Assembly (NCBI GenBank): GCA_019118525.1
Contig: DWYV01000030.1
Coordinates: forward strand, 1 to 64,000
Direction of reading: 5' to 3'
Source: Candidatus Bariatricus faecipullorum
GTDB taxonomy: Bacteria; Bacillota; Clostridia; Lachnospirales; Lachnospiraceae
Length of the DNA: 64,000 nt
Part shown: one piece after another, positions 45,749-55,925 of the stretch
Layout: each line of letters starts with the position of its first letter
Position numbering within the stretch: the stretch's first letter is position 1
The notes under the pieces: generated by a model
The model's database searches: none
Told to the model about the DNA's origin: nothing
Seen by the model: the letters and a program-made list of their open reading frames with translations, nothing else
Position numbers and translations under genes: made by a program

Positions 45749-45787
45749 GAAGGGTAACGTCAGTGAATTGAGGAAGGAATGAACAAA

Positions 45788-47554
45788 ATGAAGAAGATAC
45801 TTGATTTTATGACAGAGGAACTGAAAGCTGCTTTTGCGGGAGCAGGATACGACGGGGAACTGGCGAAAGTCACGGTTTCCAACCGTCCTGATTTATGCGA
45901 GTATCAGTGCAACGGCGCCATGGCCGGAGCAAAGAAATATCACAAGGCGCCCCTGGCCATTGCCCAGGATGTGGTTGCGAAAATGGAGGGCAGCCTGGTA
46001 TTTTCCCAGGCAGAGGCAGTGAAGCCTGGCTTTATCAATCTGTCGGTAAGTCCCGCTTTTGCGGCCCACTATCTGAACCGGATGGCAGAGGCACCGAAAT
46101 ACGGCGTGGAGACAGTAGAAAATCCGAAGAAAATTGTGATGGATTACGGCGGCCCCAACGTGGCCAAGCCGCTTCATGTGGGACATCTGCGTTCCGCCAT
46201 CATCGGAGAGAGCCTGAAACGGCTGAACCGGTTTATGGGAAATGACGTAACGGCGGACATTCATCTGGGAGACTGGGGTTATCAGATGGGCCTGATAATT
46301 ACAGAACTGCGGAAGCGTCAGCCGGAACTTCCCTATTTCGACAACAGCTTTACCGGCGACTACCCTGAGGAGGCGCCTTTTACCATAGGAGAGCTGGAGG
46401 AAATTTATCCGGCTGCCAGCGCATTTGCGAAGGAGCATGAGGACTACCGGGAAGAAGCCCTGGAGGCCACGTTCCAGCTCCAAAACGGCCGGAGGGGTTA
46501 CCGGGCTCTCTGGAATCACATTATGAACGTATCCATTGCCGACCTGAAGAAAAACTATACGGCCCTGAATGTGGAATTCGATCTGTGGAAAGGAGAATCC
46601 GATTCTCAGCAGTATATTCCCGACATGGTACAGCGCCTGAAAGACGAAGGGTATGCCCATCTGGACGACGGCGCCCTGGTGGTGGATGTAAAAGAGGAGA
46701 GCGATACCCGGGAGATTCCGCCCTGCATGATTCTGAAATCCGACGGAGCGGCTCTTTACGACACCACGGACCTGGCTACGCTGGTGGAGCGGGAAAAACT
46801 GTTTTCGCCGGACGAAATTATCTATCTTGCGGACAAACGGCAGGAGCTTCATTTTATCCAGGTGTTCCGGTGCGCGAAAAAGACCGGAATTGTGCCGGAA
46901 GATACGAAGCTGACGTTCCTGGGATTTGGAACCATGAATGGAAAGGACGGCAAGCCGTTTAAGACCAGGGAAGGCGGAGTGATGCGCCTGGAAACGCTGA
47001 TTCATGATATCACGGAGACCATGTACAGCAAGATTACGGATAACCGGACCGTATCCGGGGACGCGGCTCTTGACACGGCAAAGATGGTAGCGCTGTCTGC
47101 CCTGAAGTACGGGGATCTGTCCAACCAGGCTTCCAAGGACTATGTATTTGACGTGGACCGGTTTACTTCCTTTGAAGGAAATACGGGCCCCTATATCCTT
47201 TATACGATTGTCCGTATCCGCTCCATTCTGGATAAATATACCACTGCCGGAGGACGGACGGAGGACGCCCTGATTCTGCCGGAAGAGTCGGAAAGCGCCA
47301 AGGCGCTGATGCTTTCCATGGCCGGATTTTCCGCCGCCATGGAGACGGCGTACGAAGAACTGGCGCCCCATAAAATCTGTGCCTATGTCTATGAGCTGGC
47401 CAATGCGCTGAACCGGTTCTACCATGAGACACGGATTCTGTCCGAAGAGGATGAAAAGAAGCAGAAAAGTTATATCGGTCTGCTGAAACTGGCGGAAGGC
47501 ATTCTGGACACCTGCATTCATCTGCTGGGATTTGAAGCGCCGGAACGGATGTAG
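45788..47554 (+). CDS. argS: Arginyl-tRNA synthetase
   Basis: The 588-residue class I synthetase has an N-terminal Add-1 domain, the HIGH-type motif KPLHVGHLRSAIIGES (about residue 133), and a C-terminal helical anticodon-binding domain with YTIVRIRSILDKY. In place of a canonical KMSK it has FGTMNGKDGKPFKTREG, as in many ArgRS. I prefer ATG 45788, ten bases after AGGAAGG; ATG 45779 is almost on top of that site. An AlaX-type editing gene follows. Confidence 0.95.
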   Translation: MKKILDFMTEELKAAFAGAGYDGELAKVTVSNRPDLCEYQCNGAMAGAKKYHKAPLAIAQDVVAKMEGSLVFSQAEAVKPGFINLSVSPAFAAHYLNRMAEAPKYGVETVENPKKIVMDYGGPNVAKPLHVGHLRSAIIGESLKRLNRFMGNDVTADIHLGDWGYQMGLIITELRKRQPELPYFDNSFTGDYPEEAPFTIGELEEIYPAASAFAKEHEDYREEALEATFQLQNGRRGYRALWNHIMNVSIADLKKNYTALNVEFDLWKGESDSQQYIPDMVQRLKDEGYAHLDDGALVVDVKEESDTREIPPCMILKSDGAALYDTTDLATLVEREKLFSPDEIIYLADKRQELHFIQVFRCAKKTGIVPEDTKLTFLGFGTMNGKDGKPFKTREGGVMRLETLIHDITETMYSKITDNRTVSGDAALDTAKMVALSALKYGDLSNQASKDYVFDVDRFTSFEGNTGPYILYTIVRIRSILDKYTTAGGRTEDALILPEESESAKALMLSMAGFSAAMETAYEELAPHKICAYVYELANALNRFYHETRILSEEDEKKQKSYIGLLKLAEGILDTCIHLLGFEAPERM

Positions 47555-47590
47555 AATGCCGGAACAGATGCACGGAAAGGAGCAAAAAAC

Positions 47591-48754
47591 GTGACAGAAA
47601 AACTGTTTTACCGGGACAGTCATGCCCGGACTTTTGCCTCCCGGGTGCTTTCCTGTGAAAAAGAGCCGGGGGAGGAGACCTGGCAGGTGATTTTGGAAGA
47701 GACGGCCTTCTTCCCGGAGGGCGGAGGCCAGGCGGCTGACACAGGAACCCTTGGAGGAGCCCGGGTGCTGGATGTGCAGGAAAAAGAAGGAATTATCCGT
47801 CATAAAGTGGACCAGCCCCTGCCGGAGGGAACCGTTCAGGAAGGTGTTCTGGACTGGGAGAAACGGTTCTCCCGTATGCAGCAGCATACTGGGGAGCACA
47901 TCGTTTCCGGAATTATCCACGGACGCTTCGGATACAGCAACGTGGGATTTCATCTTGGGGAAGAGGTCTGCACCCTGGACCTGGACGGGCCGCTGACAAA
48001 AGAAGAACTGACCGAAGTGGAAACAGCTGCCAATGAGGCTGTGTTTGCCTGCCTGCCGGTGCAGGCCGGTTTTCCTGACCGGGAAGAGCTGGAAACGCTG
48101 GAGTACCGGAGCAAGATTGAGATAGACGGACCGGTGCGGATTGTCACCATACCCGGCGTGGACCGGTGCGCATGCTGTGCGCCCCACGTGGCGGTGACCG
48201 GGGAAATCGGACTGATTAAGTTCATTCATTCCCAGAATTACAAAGGCGGCGTGCGGATTACCATGGTCTGCGGACGCCGGGCCTTAAAGGACTACCGGAA
48301 AAAAGAGGAACTGGTGCGGGGCGTGATGCATGCCCTTTCTGCCAGCGAGGATAAGGCGGCGGAAGCAGTCTGGCATCTGAAAGAAGAGATGAATGCCCTG
48401 AAACTGGAAAAGGACGCACTGAAAAAACAGATTTTTGACTGGCAGGCGGCCGGGGCTGTCCGGGGAGAAGAACCGGTCTTTCTGTTTGAAGAAGGACTTT
48501 CCGGAAGCGAACCCAGGGAACTGATGAACCGGCTGCTGGAAAAAGGCGCCGGGACGGCCGGCGTGTTTACGAAGGCGGAGAACGGTTTCCGGTATGTAAT
48601 CGGAAGCAGGAAAGAGGATCTGCGGCCCCTCTGTCAGAGCCTGAATGCGCAGTTCGGCGGAAAAGGCGGAGGAAAACCGGAGATGGTTCAGGGCTCGTTT
48701 GCGGGAAGCCGGGAGGAAATCCTGGAATTTCTGGAAGGGAAAAGCGGCCGTTAA
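47591..48754 (+). CDS. Alanyl-tRNA editing protein (AlaX type with DHHA1 domain)
   Basis: The 387-residue protein has the AlaRS-like editing core with zinc ligands in RMQQHTGEHIVSG (HxxxH) and in RCACCAPHVAVTGEIG (CxxxH), then a coiled linker and a C-terminal DHHA1-like domain ending in GGGKPEMVQGSFAGS. It deacylates mischarged Ser- or Gly-tRNA-Ala. The start is GTG 47591, with AAAGGAG upstream. It lies 36 bases after argS; that pairing is not functionally obvious. Confidence 0.9.
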   Translation: MTEKLFYRDSHARTFASRVLSCEKEPGEETWQVILEETAFFPEGGGQAADTGTLGGARVLDVQEKEGIIRHKVDQPLPEGTVQEGVLDWEKRFSRMQQHTGEHIVSGIIHGRFGYSNVGFHLGEEVCTLDLDGPLTKEELTEVETAANEAVFACLPVQAGFPDREELETLEYRSKIEIDGPVRIVTIPGVDRCACCAPHVAVTGEIGLIKFIHSQNYKGGVRITMVCGRRALKDYRKKEELVRGVMHALSASEDKAAEAVWHLKEEMNALKLEKDALKKQIFDWQAAGAVRGEEPVFLFEEGLSGSEPRELMNRLLEKGAGTAGVFTKAENGFRYVIGSRKEDLRPLCQSLNAQFGGKGGGKPEMVQGSFAGSREEILEFLEGKSGR

Positions 48755-48790
48755 ACCGTGGCGTGATAGAAGAAGAGAGGAGAAGACGGT

Positions 48791-49585
48791 ATGCGGAAGG
48801 GAAATGGAAGAAGACAGTTTCTTTATCTGGTTCTGCCCGTACTGCTTCAGTGGGGAATCGGACTGGCAGTGCAGATGGCGGCCGGACTCTGGTGGGCGGC
48901 CGAGTCAGACAGCACGGTAAAGGTGGCTGTGAATATGCAGCAGTATGCCACGGAACTGACGACGGTGGCTTCTGCCATAACCATTCCGCTGATGGGGTTT
49001 TTGTTCTGGCGGGACAGGCGGGGAACCTGGACGGGCACAGAACGCCCCGGATGCTTTTGCATTCTCGTGCTTTTTGTAATGGGCGCCGCCTCCTGCATCA
49101 CCCTGAACAGCCTGCTGATGGTAAGCCGCCTGACGGTATTCAGCCAGGGCTACCAGAGTGTGGCGGCGGCTGTGTACGAATCCCCCTTCCTGGTGCAGAT
49201 AGTGGGGACGGGAATTCTGACGCCGGTGGCGGAGGAACTGACTTACCGGGGAATGCTGTTCCGGCGCATGCGGGAAAACGTGGGGGCACCTGCGGCCATC
49301 CTGTTTTCCTCGCTGGTGTTTGGAATTCTGCATGGAAATCTGGTGCAGTTTCTCTATGCATTCGTGCTGGGAATGCTCCTGGCCTGGGTGTATGAGCAGA
49401 CAGAGCGGCTGGCGGTACCGGTGCTGCTGCACATGGTCATCAATCTGGTATCCCTTTTTGCAACCAGATGGAATTTTTTCTCCTGGATGCTGGAGAGCGC
49501 CCTGCGGACAGTAGGAGTGACCACGGTTTCCCTGCTTGTGGCAGTGGCCATGATAAAAATTTTCTTTACTTTTACACGTAAATGA
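48791..49585 (+). CDS. CPBP family intramembrane metalloprotease
   Basis: The 264-residue protein has about seven or eight hydrophobic segments and the CPBP (Abi/Rce1-like) motifs in order: EELTYRGMLFRR (EExxxR), FGILHGNLVQF (FxxxH) and LLHMVINLV (HxxxN). These proteases can cleave membrane peptides or modify secreted bacteriocins; the target here is unknown. No bacteriocin-like small gene is nearby. The gltB promoter overlaps its stop codon. Confidence 0.9.
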   Translation: MRKGNGRRQFLYLVLPVLLQWGIGLAVQMAAGLWWAAESDSTVKVAVNMQQYATELTTVASAITIPLMGFLFWRDRRGTWTGTERPGCFCILVLFVMGAASCITLNSLLMVSRLTVFSQGYQSVAAAVYESPFLVQIVGTGILTPVAEELTYRGMLFRRMRENVGAPAAILFSSLVFGILHGNLVQFLYAFVLGMLLAWVYEQTERLAVPVLLHMVINLVSLFATRWNFFSWMLESALRTVGVTTVSLLVAVAMIKIFFTFTRK

Positions 49586-49593
49586 GGTATAGT
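49565..49593 (+). promoter_or_regulatory. gltBD promoter
   Basis: TTTACT (49565-49570) and TATAGT (49588-49593), 17-base spacer. It straddles the stop codon of the CPBP protease gene. Confidence 0.6.
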
Positions 49594-49626
49594 GTTAAAC
49601 AATAAATGTGGAGAAAGGAAGACAAT

Positions 49627-52600
49627 ATGGGCAGAGACAAGGAAAAGATACGAAAGGGTCTTTACTCTCCCCGCTTTGAGCACGATAACTGCGGTATCGG
49701 CGCGGTAGTGAACATACGGGGAAGGAAAACCCATCAGACCGTGGAAGACGCATTGAAAATTGTAGAGAACCTGGAGCACAGGGCCGGCAAAGACGCCGAG
49801 GGAAAAACAGGAGACGGTGTGGGAATTCTGTTGCAGATTTCGCACAGATTTTTCACCGGAACCTGCGAATCCCTCGGTATTTTTTTAGGAGAAGAACGGG
49901 ACTACGGAGTAGGGATGTTCTTCTTCCCCCAGGATGAGCTGAAACGGAACCAGGCAAAGAAGATACTGGAAGTCATTGCGGAAAAAGAGGGCCTGCCCTT
50001 CCTTGGGTGGCGCCAGGTGCCGGTTCACCCGGAAATTCTGGGCAGAAAGGCCGTGGAATGCATGCCCTGCATTATGCAGGGATTCATCGGCAGACCGAAA
50101 GAAATCGCGAAGGGGCTGGAATTTGACCGCAGGCTTTACGTTGTGCGGAGAGTATTTGAACAGAGCAGTGACGACACCTATGTGGCGTCTCTCTCCAGCC
50201 GGACGATTGTATACAAAGGCATGTTTCTGGTGAACCAGCTGCGGGAGTTTTTCGACGATTTGCAGAGCCTGGAGTATGAGTCCGCCATCGCGGTGGTTCA
50301 TTCCCGGTTCAGCACAAACACCATGCCAAGCTGGGACCGCGCGCACCCCAACCGGTTTATTGTGCATAACGGGGAAATCAATACGATACGGGGAAATGCC
50401 GATAAAATGCGGGCCAGGGAAGAGAACATGGAGTCCGAACATCTGAAAGGGGAACTTTATAAAGTTCTTCCGGCAATCAATATTTCCGGTTCGGATTCTG
50501 CCATGCTGGACAATACCCTGGAATTTCTGATGATGAGCGGCATGCCGCTTCCCCTGGCAGTGATGATAACCATTCCGGAGCCCTGGGACAAGAATCATAC
50601 CATGTCCCGGCAGGAACGGGATTTTTACCAGTATTACGCCACCATGATGGAGCCCTGGGACGGGCCCGCCTCCATCCTTTTTTCGGACGGGGACTGTATC
50701 GGGGCGGTGCTGGACCGGAACGGGCTGCGTCCCTCCCGGTATTATATTACGGACGACGATACGCTGATTCTTTCCTCCGAAGTGGGGGTTCTGGATATTC
50801 CGCCCTCCCGTATCCGGCTGAAAGAACGGCTCCGGCCCGGAAAGATGCTGCTGGTGGACACAGTGGAAGGCCGGGTGCTCACCGACGCAGAAATAAAGAA
50901 CCGCTACGCCAAGGCACAGCCCTATGGAGAGTGGCTGGACAGCAACCTGATTAAACTGAAAGATTTAAAAATCCCCAATAAAAATGTCACCCATTATTCG
51001 GACGAGGAACTGAGCAGACTGCAGAAAGCATTCGGCTATTCCTATGAAGAGGTAGAAATGTCGGTTCTGAATATGGCAAAAAACGGGACCGAGAGTATCG
51101 GGGCCATGGGTGTGGACAGTCCGCTGCCCGTCCTTTCCCGGGAGCACAGCCCGCTGTTTGACTATTTTAAGCAGCTGTTTGCCCAGGTTACCAATCCGCC
51201 GATTGACGCCATCCGGGAAAAAATCGTCACCTCCACAACGGTTTATGTCGGAAAAGACGGAAACCTTCTGGAGGAGAAAGAGGAAAACTGCCGGGTACTG
51301 AAGGTGGAAAATCCGGTCCTTACAGAGACCGATATGCTGAAGATTAAAAATCTGAAGGCGGACGGGTTTAAGACGGCGGAAATCTCCATCACCTACTATA
51401 AAAATTCCGGAATGGAGCGGGCCATCGACCATCTGTTTATCCAGGTGGACCGGGCCATCCGGGAGCAGGCCAATATTCTGATTCTCAGCGACCGGGGCGT
51501 GGACGAATACCATGCGGCAATTCCCTCCCTCCTGGCCACCAGCGCCGTGCACCAGCATCTGGTGCGGACAAAGAAGCGGACTTCCGTGGCCATGATTCTG
51601 GAGACCGGGGAACCGCGGGAAGTGCATCATTTTGCCACCCTTCTGGGATACGGGGCCTCGGCGGTGAATCCCTATCTGGCCCATGAGACCATCCGGAAGC
51701 TGATTGACAAGGGCATGCTGACCAAGGATTACTATGCGGCGGTGGAAGACTACAACCAGGCCGTGCTGGGAGGCATTGTAAAGATTGCTTCTAAAATGGG
51801 AATTTCCACCATTCAGTCCTACCAGGGCTCCATGATATTTGAAGCCGTCGGCCTGAAGGAAGAATTTATTGAAAAATACTTTACGGGAATGGTAAGCCGG
51901 GTAGGCGGCATCGGGCTGGAAGAAATCGCCCGGGATTACCAGGCAAGACATTCCGAGGCTTTTGACCCTCTGGGGCTGGAAGTGGACCTGACTCTGGACA
52001 GTATCGGGCGCTACAAGGCCAGAAGCCAGGGAGAAGAGCACCTTTACAACCCGGCCACCATTCATACGCTGCAGCAGGCCGTGCGCAGGGGCGACTACGG
52101 GCTGTTCAAAGAATATACCCGGATGGTGGATGAAGAATCCGCGAAAGTAACCCTCCGGGGACAGCTGGATTTTGTCTGGCCGAAAAAGGGAATTCCCCTT
52201 TCCCAGGTGGAGAGTGTGGATTCGATTGTCACCCGGTTTAAGACGGGAGCCATGTCCTACGGATCCATTTCCCAGGAAGCGCATGAGGCGCTGGCGATAG
52301 CCATGAATACCATTCATGGAAAGTCCAACAGCGGCGAGGGCGGAGAGGACACCGAACGTCTGGAAGGGGACAAATGTTCTGCCATTAAGCAGGTGGCCAG
52401 CGGACGGTTCGGCGTGACCTCCCGGTATCTGGTCAGCGCCAGGGAAATTCAGATTAAAATGGCCCAGGGCGCAAAACCCGGGGAGGGCGGACACCTGCCG
52501 GGCGGCAAGGTCTATCCCTGGATTGCCAAAACCCGGCATTCCACACCGGGAGTGGGCCTGATATCCCCGCCGCCTCATCACGATATCTATTCCATTGAGG

Positions 52601-54165
52601 ACCTGGCCCAGCTTATATATGACTGCAAAAATGCCAACCGGGACGCCCGGATATCTGTCAAACTGGTGTCGGAGGCCGGCGTGGGAACCGTGGCGGCCGG
52701 CGTGGCCAAGGCCGGAGCGGGACTGATTCTCATATCCGGTCATGATGGCGGCACCGGGGCGGCCCCCAGAAGTTCGATTTATAATACGGGACTTCCCTGG
52801 GAACTGGGACTGGCGGAAACGCACCAGACGCTGATACAGAACGGACTGCGGGAGCGGGTCCGGGTAGAAACGGACGGAAAACTGATGAGCGGCCGGGACG
52901 TGGCCATCGCAGCTCTTCTGGGGGCTGAGGAATTCGGCTTTGCCACCGCGCCGCTGGTATGCCTGGGCTGTGTCATGATGCGGGTCTGCAACCTGGATAC
53001 CTGCCCGGTGGGGATTGCCACCCAGAATCCCAAGCTGCGGAAGCGGTTTGCCGGAAAACCGGAGTATGTCATCAATTTTATGAAATATATCGCAGAAGAA
53101 CTGCGGGAATACATGGCAAAACTGGGAATCCGGACCGTGGATGAAATGGTGGGAAGAAGCGACCTTCTCTGTCAGAAAGAGCATCCGGCGACCCCCAGGG
53201 CCGCCACCCTGGATATGTCCCGGATTCTGGAGCGGACAGAAGAAAAAGAAGGAAAGCAGATTTATGACCCGGCGAAAAAGTATGACTTCCATCTGGAAAA
53301 CACCCTGGATGAGAGGGTGCTTCTGAAGGAGCTGGGACCCTGCCTGGAAAAGGGAGAGAAGAAGGAACTGCGTCTGGAAGTAAAAAATACGGACCGTACT
53401 TTTGGCACGATTCTCGGCTCGGAGATTACCAGACGGTATCCGGACGGACTTCCGGAGGATACGTTTGTCCTGAAGTGCCATGGCGCGGGAGGACAGTCTT
53501 TTGGGGCCTTCATTCCGGCAGGACTGACCCTGGAACTGTGCGGGGACAGCAACGACTATTTTGGCAAGGGACTCTCCGGCGGAAAGCTGGCCGTGTACCC
53601 TCCGTCAGACGCTGCCTACCCGGCGGAAGAGAATATTATTATCGGAAATGTGGCTCTTTACGGAGCGACCAGCGGCAGCGCCTTTATCAACGGAATGGCA
53701 GGAGAGAGGTTCTGTATCCGCAATTCCGGGGCGGTTGCCGTAGTGGAAGGTGTGGGAGACCATGGATGTGAATACATGACCGGAGGACGGGTCGTGATAC
53801 TGGGAAGCACAGGGAAGAATTTTGCGGCAGGCATGAGCGGCGGCGTGGCCTATGTGCTGGATATGGAAAACGATTTGTACACCCGGGTGAACAAGCAGCT
53901 CGTCAGCCTGAAACGGGTGACCTCCAAATACGACGTCATGGAACTGAAGGAAATGATAGAGGCCCATGTGGCTGCCACCGGTTCCCGGAAGGGCCGGGAG
54001 ATTCTGGAGGATTTCACGGCCTGGCTGCCCCGCTTCAAGAAAATCATACCCCATGATTACGAGCGGATGCAGACGCTGATTCTGCAGATGGAAGAGCAGG
54101 GCCTGGGAAGCGAGCAGGCGAAAACAGAGGCGTTTTACGCAATGAAGCAGGAAAGGAAGGGGTGA
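49627..54165 (+). CDS. gltB: Glutamate synthase large (alpha) subunit
   Basis: The 1512-residue protein has an N-terminal glutamine amidotransferase whose catalytic Cys22 (HDNCGIGAV) is preceded by a 21-residue pro-peptide, then the central domain, the FMN-binding synthase domain (KPGEGGHLPGGKVYPWIA, GHDGGTGAAPRSS), the [3Fe-4S] cysteines in CLGCVMMRVCNLDTCPVG and the C-terminal beta-helix (GXXG repeats). It makes two glutamates from glutamine and 2-oxoglutarate. AGAAAGGAAG lies before ATG 49627. gltD follows. Confidence 0.97.
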   Translation: MGRDKEKIRKGLYSPRFEHDNCGIGAVVNIRGRKTHQTVEDALKIVENLEHRAGKDAEGKTGDGVGILLQISHRFFTGTCESLGIFLGEERDYGVGMFFFPQDELKRNQAKKILEVIAEKEGLPFLGWRQVPVHPEILGRKAVECMPCIMQGFIGRPKEIAKGLEFDRRLYVVRRVFEQSSDDTYVASLSSRTIVYKGMFLVNQLREFFDDLQSLEYESAIAVVHSRFSTNTMPSWDRAHPNRFIVHNGEINTIRGNADKMRAREENMESEHLKGELYKVLPAINISGSDSAMLDNTLEFLMMSGMPLPLAVMITIPEPWDKNHTMSRQERDFYQYYATMMEPWDGPASILFSDGDCIGAVLDRNGLRPSRYYITDDDTLILSSEVGVLDIPPSRIRLKERLRPGKMLLVDTVEGRVLTDAEIKNRYAKAQPYGEWLDSNLIKLKDLKIPNKNVTHYSDEELSRLQKAFGYSYEEVEMSVLNMAKNGTESIGAMGVDSPLPVLSREHSPLFDYFKQLFAQVTNPPIDAIREKIVTSTTVYVGKDGNLLEEKEENCRVLKVENPVLTETDMLKIKNLKADGFKTAEISITYYKNSGMERAIDHLFIQVDRAIREQANILILSDRGVDEYHAAIPSLLATSAVHQHLVRTKKRTSVAMILETGEPREVHHFATLLGYGASAVNPYLAHETIRKLIDKGMLTKDYYAAVEDYNQAVLGGIVKIASKMGISTIQSYQGSMIFEAVGLKEEFIEKYFTGMVSRVGGIGLEEIARDYQARHSEAFDPLGLEVDLTLDSIGRYKARSQGEEHLYNPATIHTLQQAVRRGDYGLFKEYTRMVDEESAKVTLRGQLDFVWPKKGIPLSQVESVDSIVTRFKTGAMSYGSISQEAHEALAIAMNTIHGKSNSGEGGEDTERLEGDKCSAIKQVASGRFGVTSRYLVSAREIQIKMAQGAKPGEGGHLPGGKVYPWIAKTRHSTPGVGLISPPPHHDIYSIEDLAQLIYDCKNANRDARISVKLVSEAGVGTVAAGVAKAGAGLILISGHDGGTGAAPRSSIYNTGLPWELGLAETHQTLIQNGLRERVRVETDGKLMSGRDVAIAALLGAEEFGFATAPLVCLGCVMMRVCNLDTCPVGIATQNPKLRKRFAGKPEYVINFMKYIAEELREYMAKLGIRTVDEMVGRSDLLCQKEHPATPRAATLDMSRILERTEEKEGKQIYDPAKKYDFHLENTLDERVLLKELGPCLEKGEKKELRLEVKNTDRTFGTILGSEITRRYPDGLPEDTFVLKCHGAGGQSFGAFIPAGLTLELCGDSNDYFGKGLSGGKLAVYPPSDAAYPAEENIIIGNVALYGATSGSAFINGMAGERFCIRNSGAVAVVEGVGDHGCEYMTGGRVVILGSTGKNFAAGMSGGVAYVLDMENDLYTRVNKQLVSLKRVTSKYDVMELKEMIEAHVAATGSRKGREILEDFTAWLPRFKKIIPHDYERMQTLILQMEEQGLGSEQAKTEAFYAMKQERKG

Positions 54166-54170
54166 TGGAC

Positions 54171-55661
54171 ATGGGAAAAGCGACGGGATTTTTAGAATAT
54201 GAACGGCAGAATCAGAAGGCGGAAAGTCCGAAGGAGCGGCTTTGCCACTTCCGGGAATTCCATACCCCACTTTCCATGGAAGAGCAGAGACAGCAGGGTG
54301 CCAGATGTATGGAATGCGGCGTGCCCTTCTGCCAGTCCGGGGAAATGCTGATGGGGATGGCAAGCGGCTGCCCCCTGCACAACCTGGTGCCGGAATGGAA
54401 CGACCTGATGTATCACGGAAACTGGGAGGAAGCCTATTACCGGCTGCGGAAGACCAATAATTTTCCGGAGTTTACCTCCAGGGTCTGCCCGGCTCTCTGC
54501 GAGGCGGCCTGCACCTGTGGTCTGTACGGGGATCCGGTGACCACAAAATCCAATGAATACGCCATCATTGAGAATGCCTACCGGCAGGGGTATGCCGGTC
54601 CGAGAGTGCCGGCGGTCCGCACGGGAAAAACCGTGGCGGTCATCGGTTCCGGCCCGGCGGGGCTGGCGGCGGCGGACCTGCTGAACCGGAGAGGGCACGA
54701 GGTTACCGTATTTGAGAGAGAGGACCGTCCCGGAGGCCTTCTGCGCTACGGGATTCCCAATATGAAGCTGGAGAAGCACATCATTGACCGGAAGCTGGCG
54801 GTTATGGAGGAAGAAGGCGTTCATTTCTGCACCGGCTGCGATGTGGGAAAGGACCGGAAGGCCGCGGACATCCGGAAAAAATTCGACCGGGTGGTTCTGG
54901 CCTGCGGCGCTTCCCAGCCCCGGGACATCCGGGTGCCGGGAAGAGACGCCGCCGGTATCTGGTTTGCCGTGGATTTCCTCAAATCCACAACGAAATGTCT
55001 CCAGCAGCATGAAATGGAACTGGTAGACGGCGAGTTTGTGTCGGCAAAGGGAAAACGGGTACTCGTGATTGGCGGCGGAGACACCGGAAACGACTGTGTG
55101 GGAACCGCTCTGCGCCACGGCGCAAAATCCGTGCTTCAGCTGGAAATGATGCCGGAGCCTCCCGCCTCCCGGCTGGAGAGCAATCCCTGGCCGGAGTGGC
55201 CCCGGGTGAAGAAGACGGATTACGGACAGGAAGAAGCCGCGGCCCTTTTTGGAAAAGACCCCAGAGTCTATCAGACCACGGTAAAAGAGTTTGTGAAGGG
55301 GAAAGACGGAGCGGTGAAAAAAGCTGTTCTGGTCCGGCTGGAAGAAAAGCAGGATGAAAAGACCGGACGGACGAAAATGGAAGAGATTCCCGGAAGCGAA
55401 TATACTGTGGAGACGGAGCTTGTGCTGATAGCAGCAGGATTTCTGGGATGTGAAGAATACGTGGCGAAGGCATTCGGCGCCAGACGGGACGAACGGGGAA
55501 GAATCTGGACGAAAGAGGATACCCGGAAGACCAGTGTGCCGGGCGTGTTCGCGGCAGGGGACATGCGCAGGGGGCAGTCCCTGGTTGTGTGGGCGATTCG
55601 GGAAGGACGGGAAGCCGCGGCCCGGGTTGACCTGGACCTGATGGGGTACACCGCCCTGTAA
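54171..55661 (+). CDS. gltD: Glutamate synthase small (beta) subunit
   Basis: The 496-residue flavoprotein has N-terminal [4Fe-4S] cysteines (CMECGVPFC, CPALCEAACTCGL), an FAD motif VAVIGSGPAGLAAADLL (about residue 153) and an NAD(P)H motif VLVIGGGDTGNDCVG. It passes electrons from NADPH to GltB. I use ATG 54171, where the family's MGKATGFLEYER start begins; ATG 54165 is equally open. A terminator follows. Confidence 0.96.
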   Translation: MGKATGFLEYERQNQKAESPKERLCHFREFHTPLSMEEQRQQGARCMECGVPFCQSGEMLMGMASGCPLHNLVPEWNDLMYHGNWEEAYYRLRKTNNFPEFTSRVCPALCEAACTCGLYGDPVTTKSNEYAIIENAYRQGYAGPRVPAVRTGKTVAVIGSGPAGLAAADLLNRRGHEVTVFEREDRPGGLLRYGIPNMKLEKHIIDRKLAVMEEEGVHFCTGCDVGKDRKAADIRKKFDRVVLACGASQPRDIRVPGRDAAGIWFAVDFLKSTTKCLQQHEMELVDGEFVSAKGKRVLVIGGGDTGNDCVGTALRHGAKSVLQLEMMPEPPASRLESNPWPEWPRVKKTDYGQEEAAALFGKDPRVYQTTVKEFVKGKDGAVKKAVLVRLEEKQDEKTGRTKMEEIPGSEYTVETELVLIAAGFLGCEEYVAKAFGARRDERGRIWTKEDTRKTSVPGVFAAGDMRRGQSLVVWAIREGREAAARVDLDLMGYTAL

Positions 55662-55670
55662 AGAAAAATC

Positions 55671-55704
55671 TCCGGCAGAGGGAAGACCTCCGCCGGAATT
55701 TTTT
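55671..55704 (+). terminator. gltBD terminator
   Basis: TCCGGC...CCTCCGCCGGA hairpin (inner AGAGG/CCTC) followed by six T residues. Confidence 0.85.
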
Positions 55705-55725
55705 CTGGAAATCTTTCCCCGGGTA

Positions 55726-55754
55726 TTGACCGGCCGCGAAAAATGCGTTAGCAT
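55726..55754 (+). promoter_or_regulatory. Upstream promoter of the NlpC/P60 gene
   Basis: TTGACC (55726-55731) and TAGCAT (55749-55754), 17-base spacer. It would give a leader of about 165 nt. Confidence 0.4.
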
Positions 55755-55826
55755 AGTCCATGGCGCTGTCTGGGGCGGCGCAGCATAAGAAAAACTTCAT
55801 AAATGTTACAAAAATATTAAAAATTA

Positions 55827-55855
55827 TTGCAATGGGGAGTAAGATGCGTTATAAT
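55827..55855 (+). promoter_or_regulatory. Proximal promoter of the NlpC/P60 gene
   Basis: TTGCAA (55827-55832) and perfect TATAAT (55850-55855), 17-base spacer, with an AT-rich stretch just upstream. Confidence 0.65.
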
Positions 55856-55925
55856 CGTCTATAGATTGCAGGGGGAAATCTGTAAACGAATGAGGCAGCA
55901 TGGAAAGGAGCGGTTCAGAGAAACG

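Noticed and set aside
45672-45787. T-box leader for argS
   Set aside because: The leader is short and has neither the AGGGUGG-type antiterminator motif nor a terminator.
45893-48229. 778-codon open frame on the minus strand
   Set aside because: Antisense to argS and the AlaX gene; no protein family signal and no ribosome binding site.
48791-49585. CPBP protease as part of a bacteriocin immunity system
   Set aside because: No small peptide gene, leader-peptide transporter or regulator is adjacent; it sits between housekeeping genes.
50965-53481. 838-codon open frame on the minus strand
   Set aside because: It lies fully antisense to gltB, has low-complexity shadow composition, and shows no recognisable domain.
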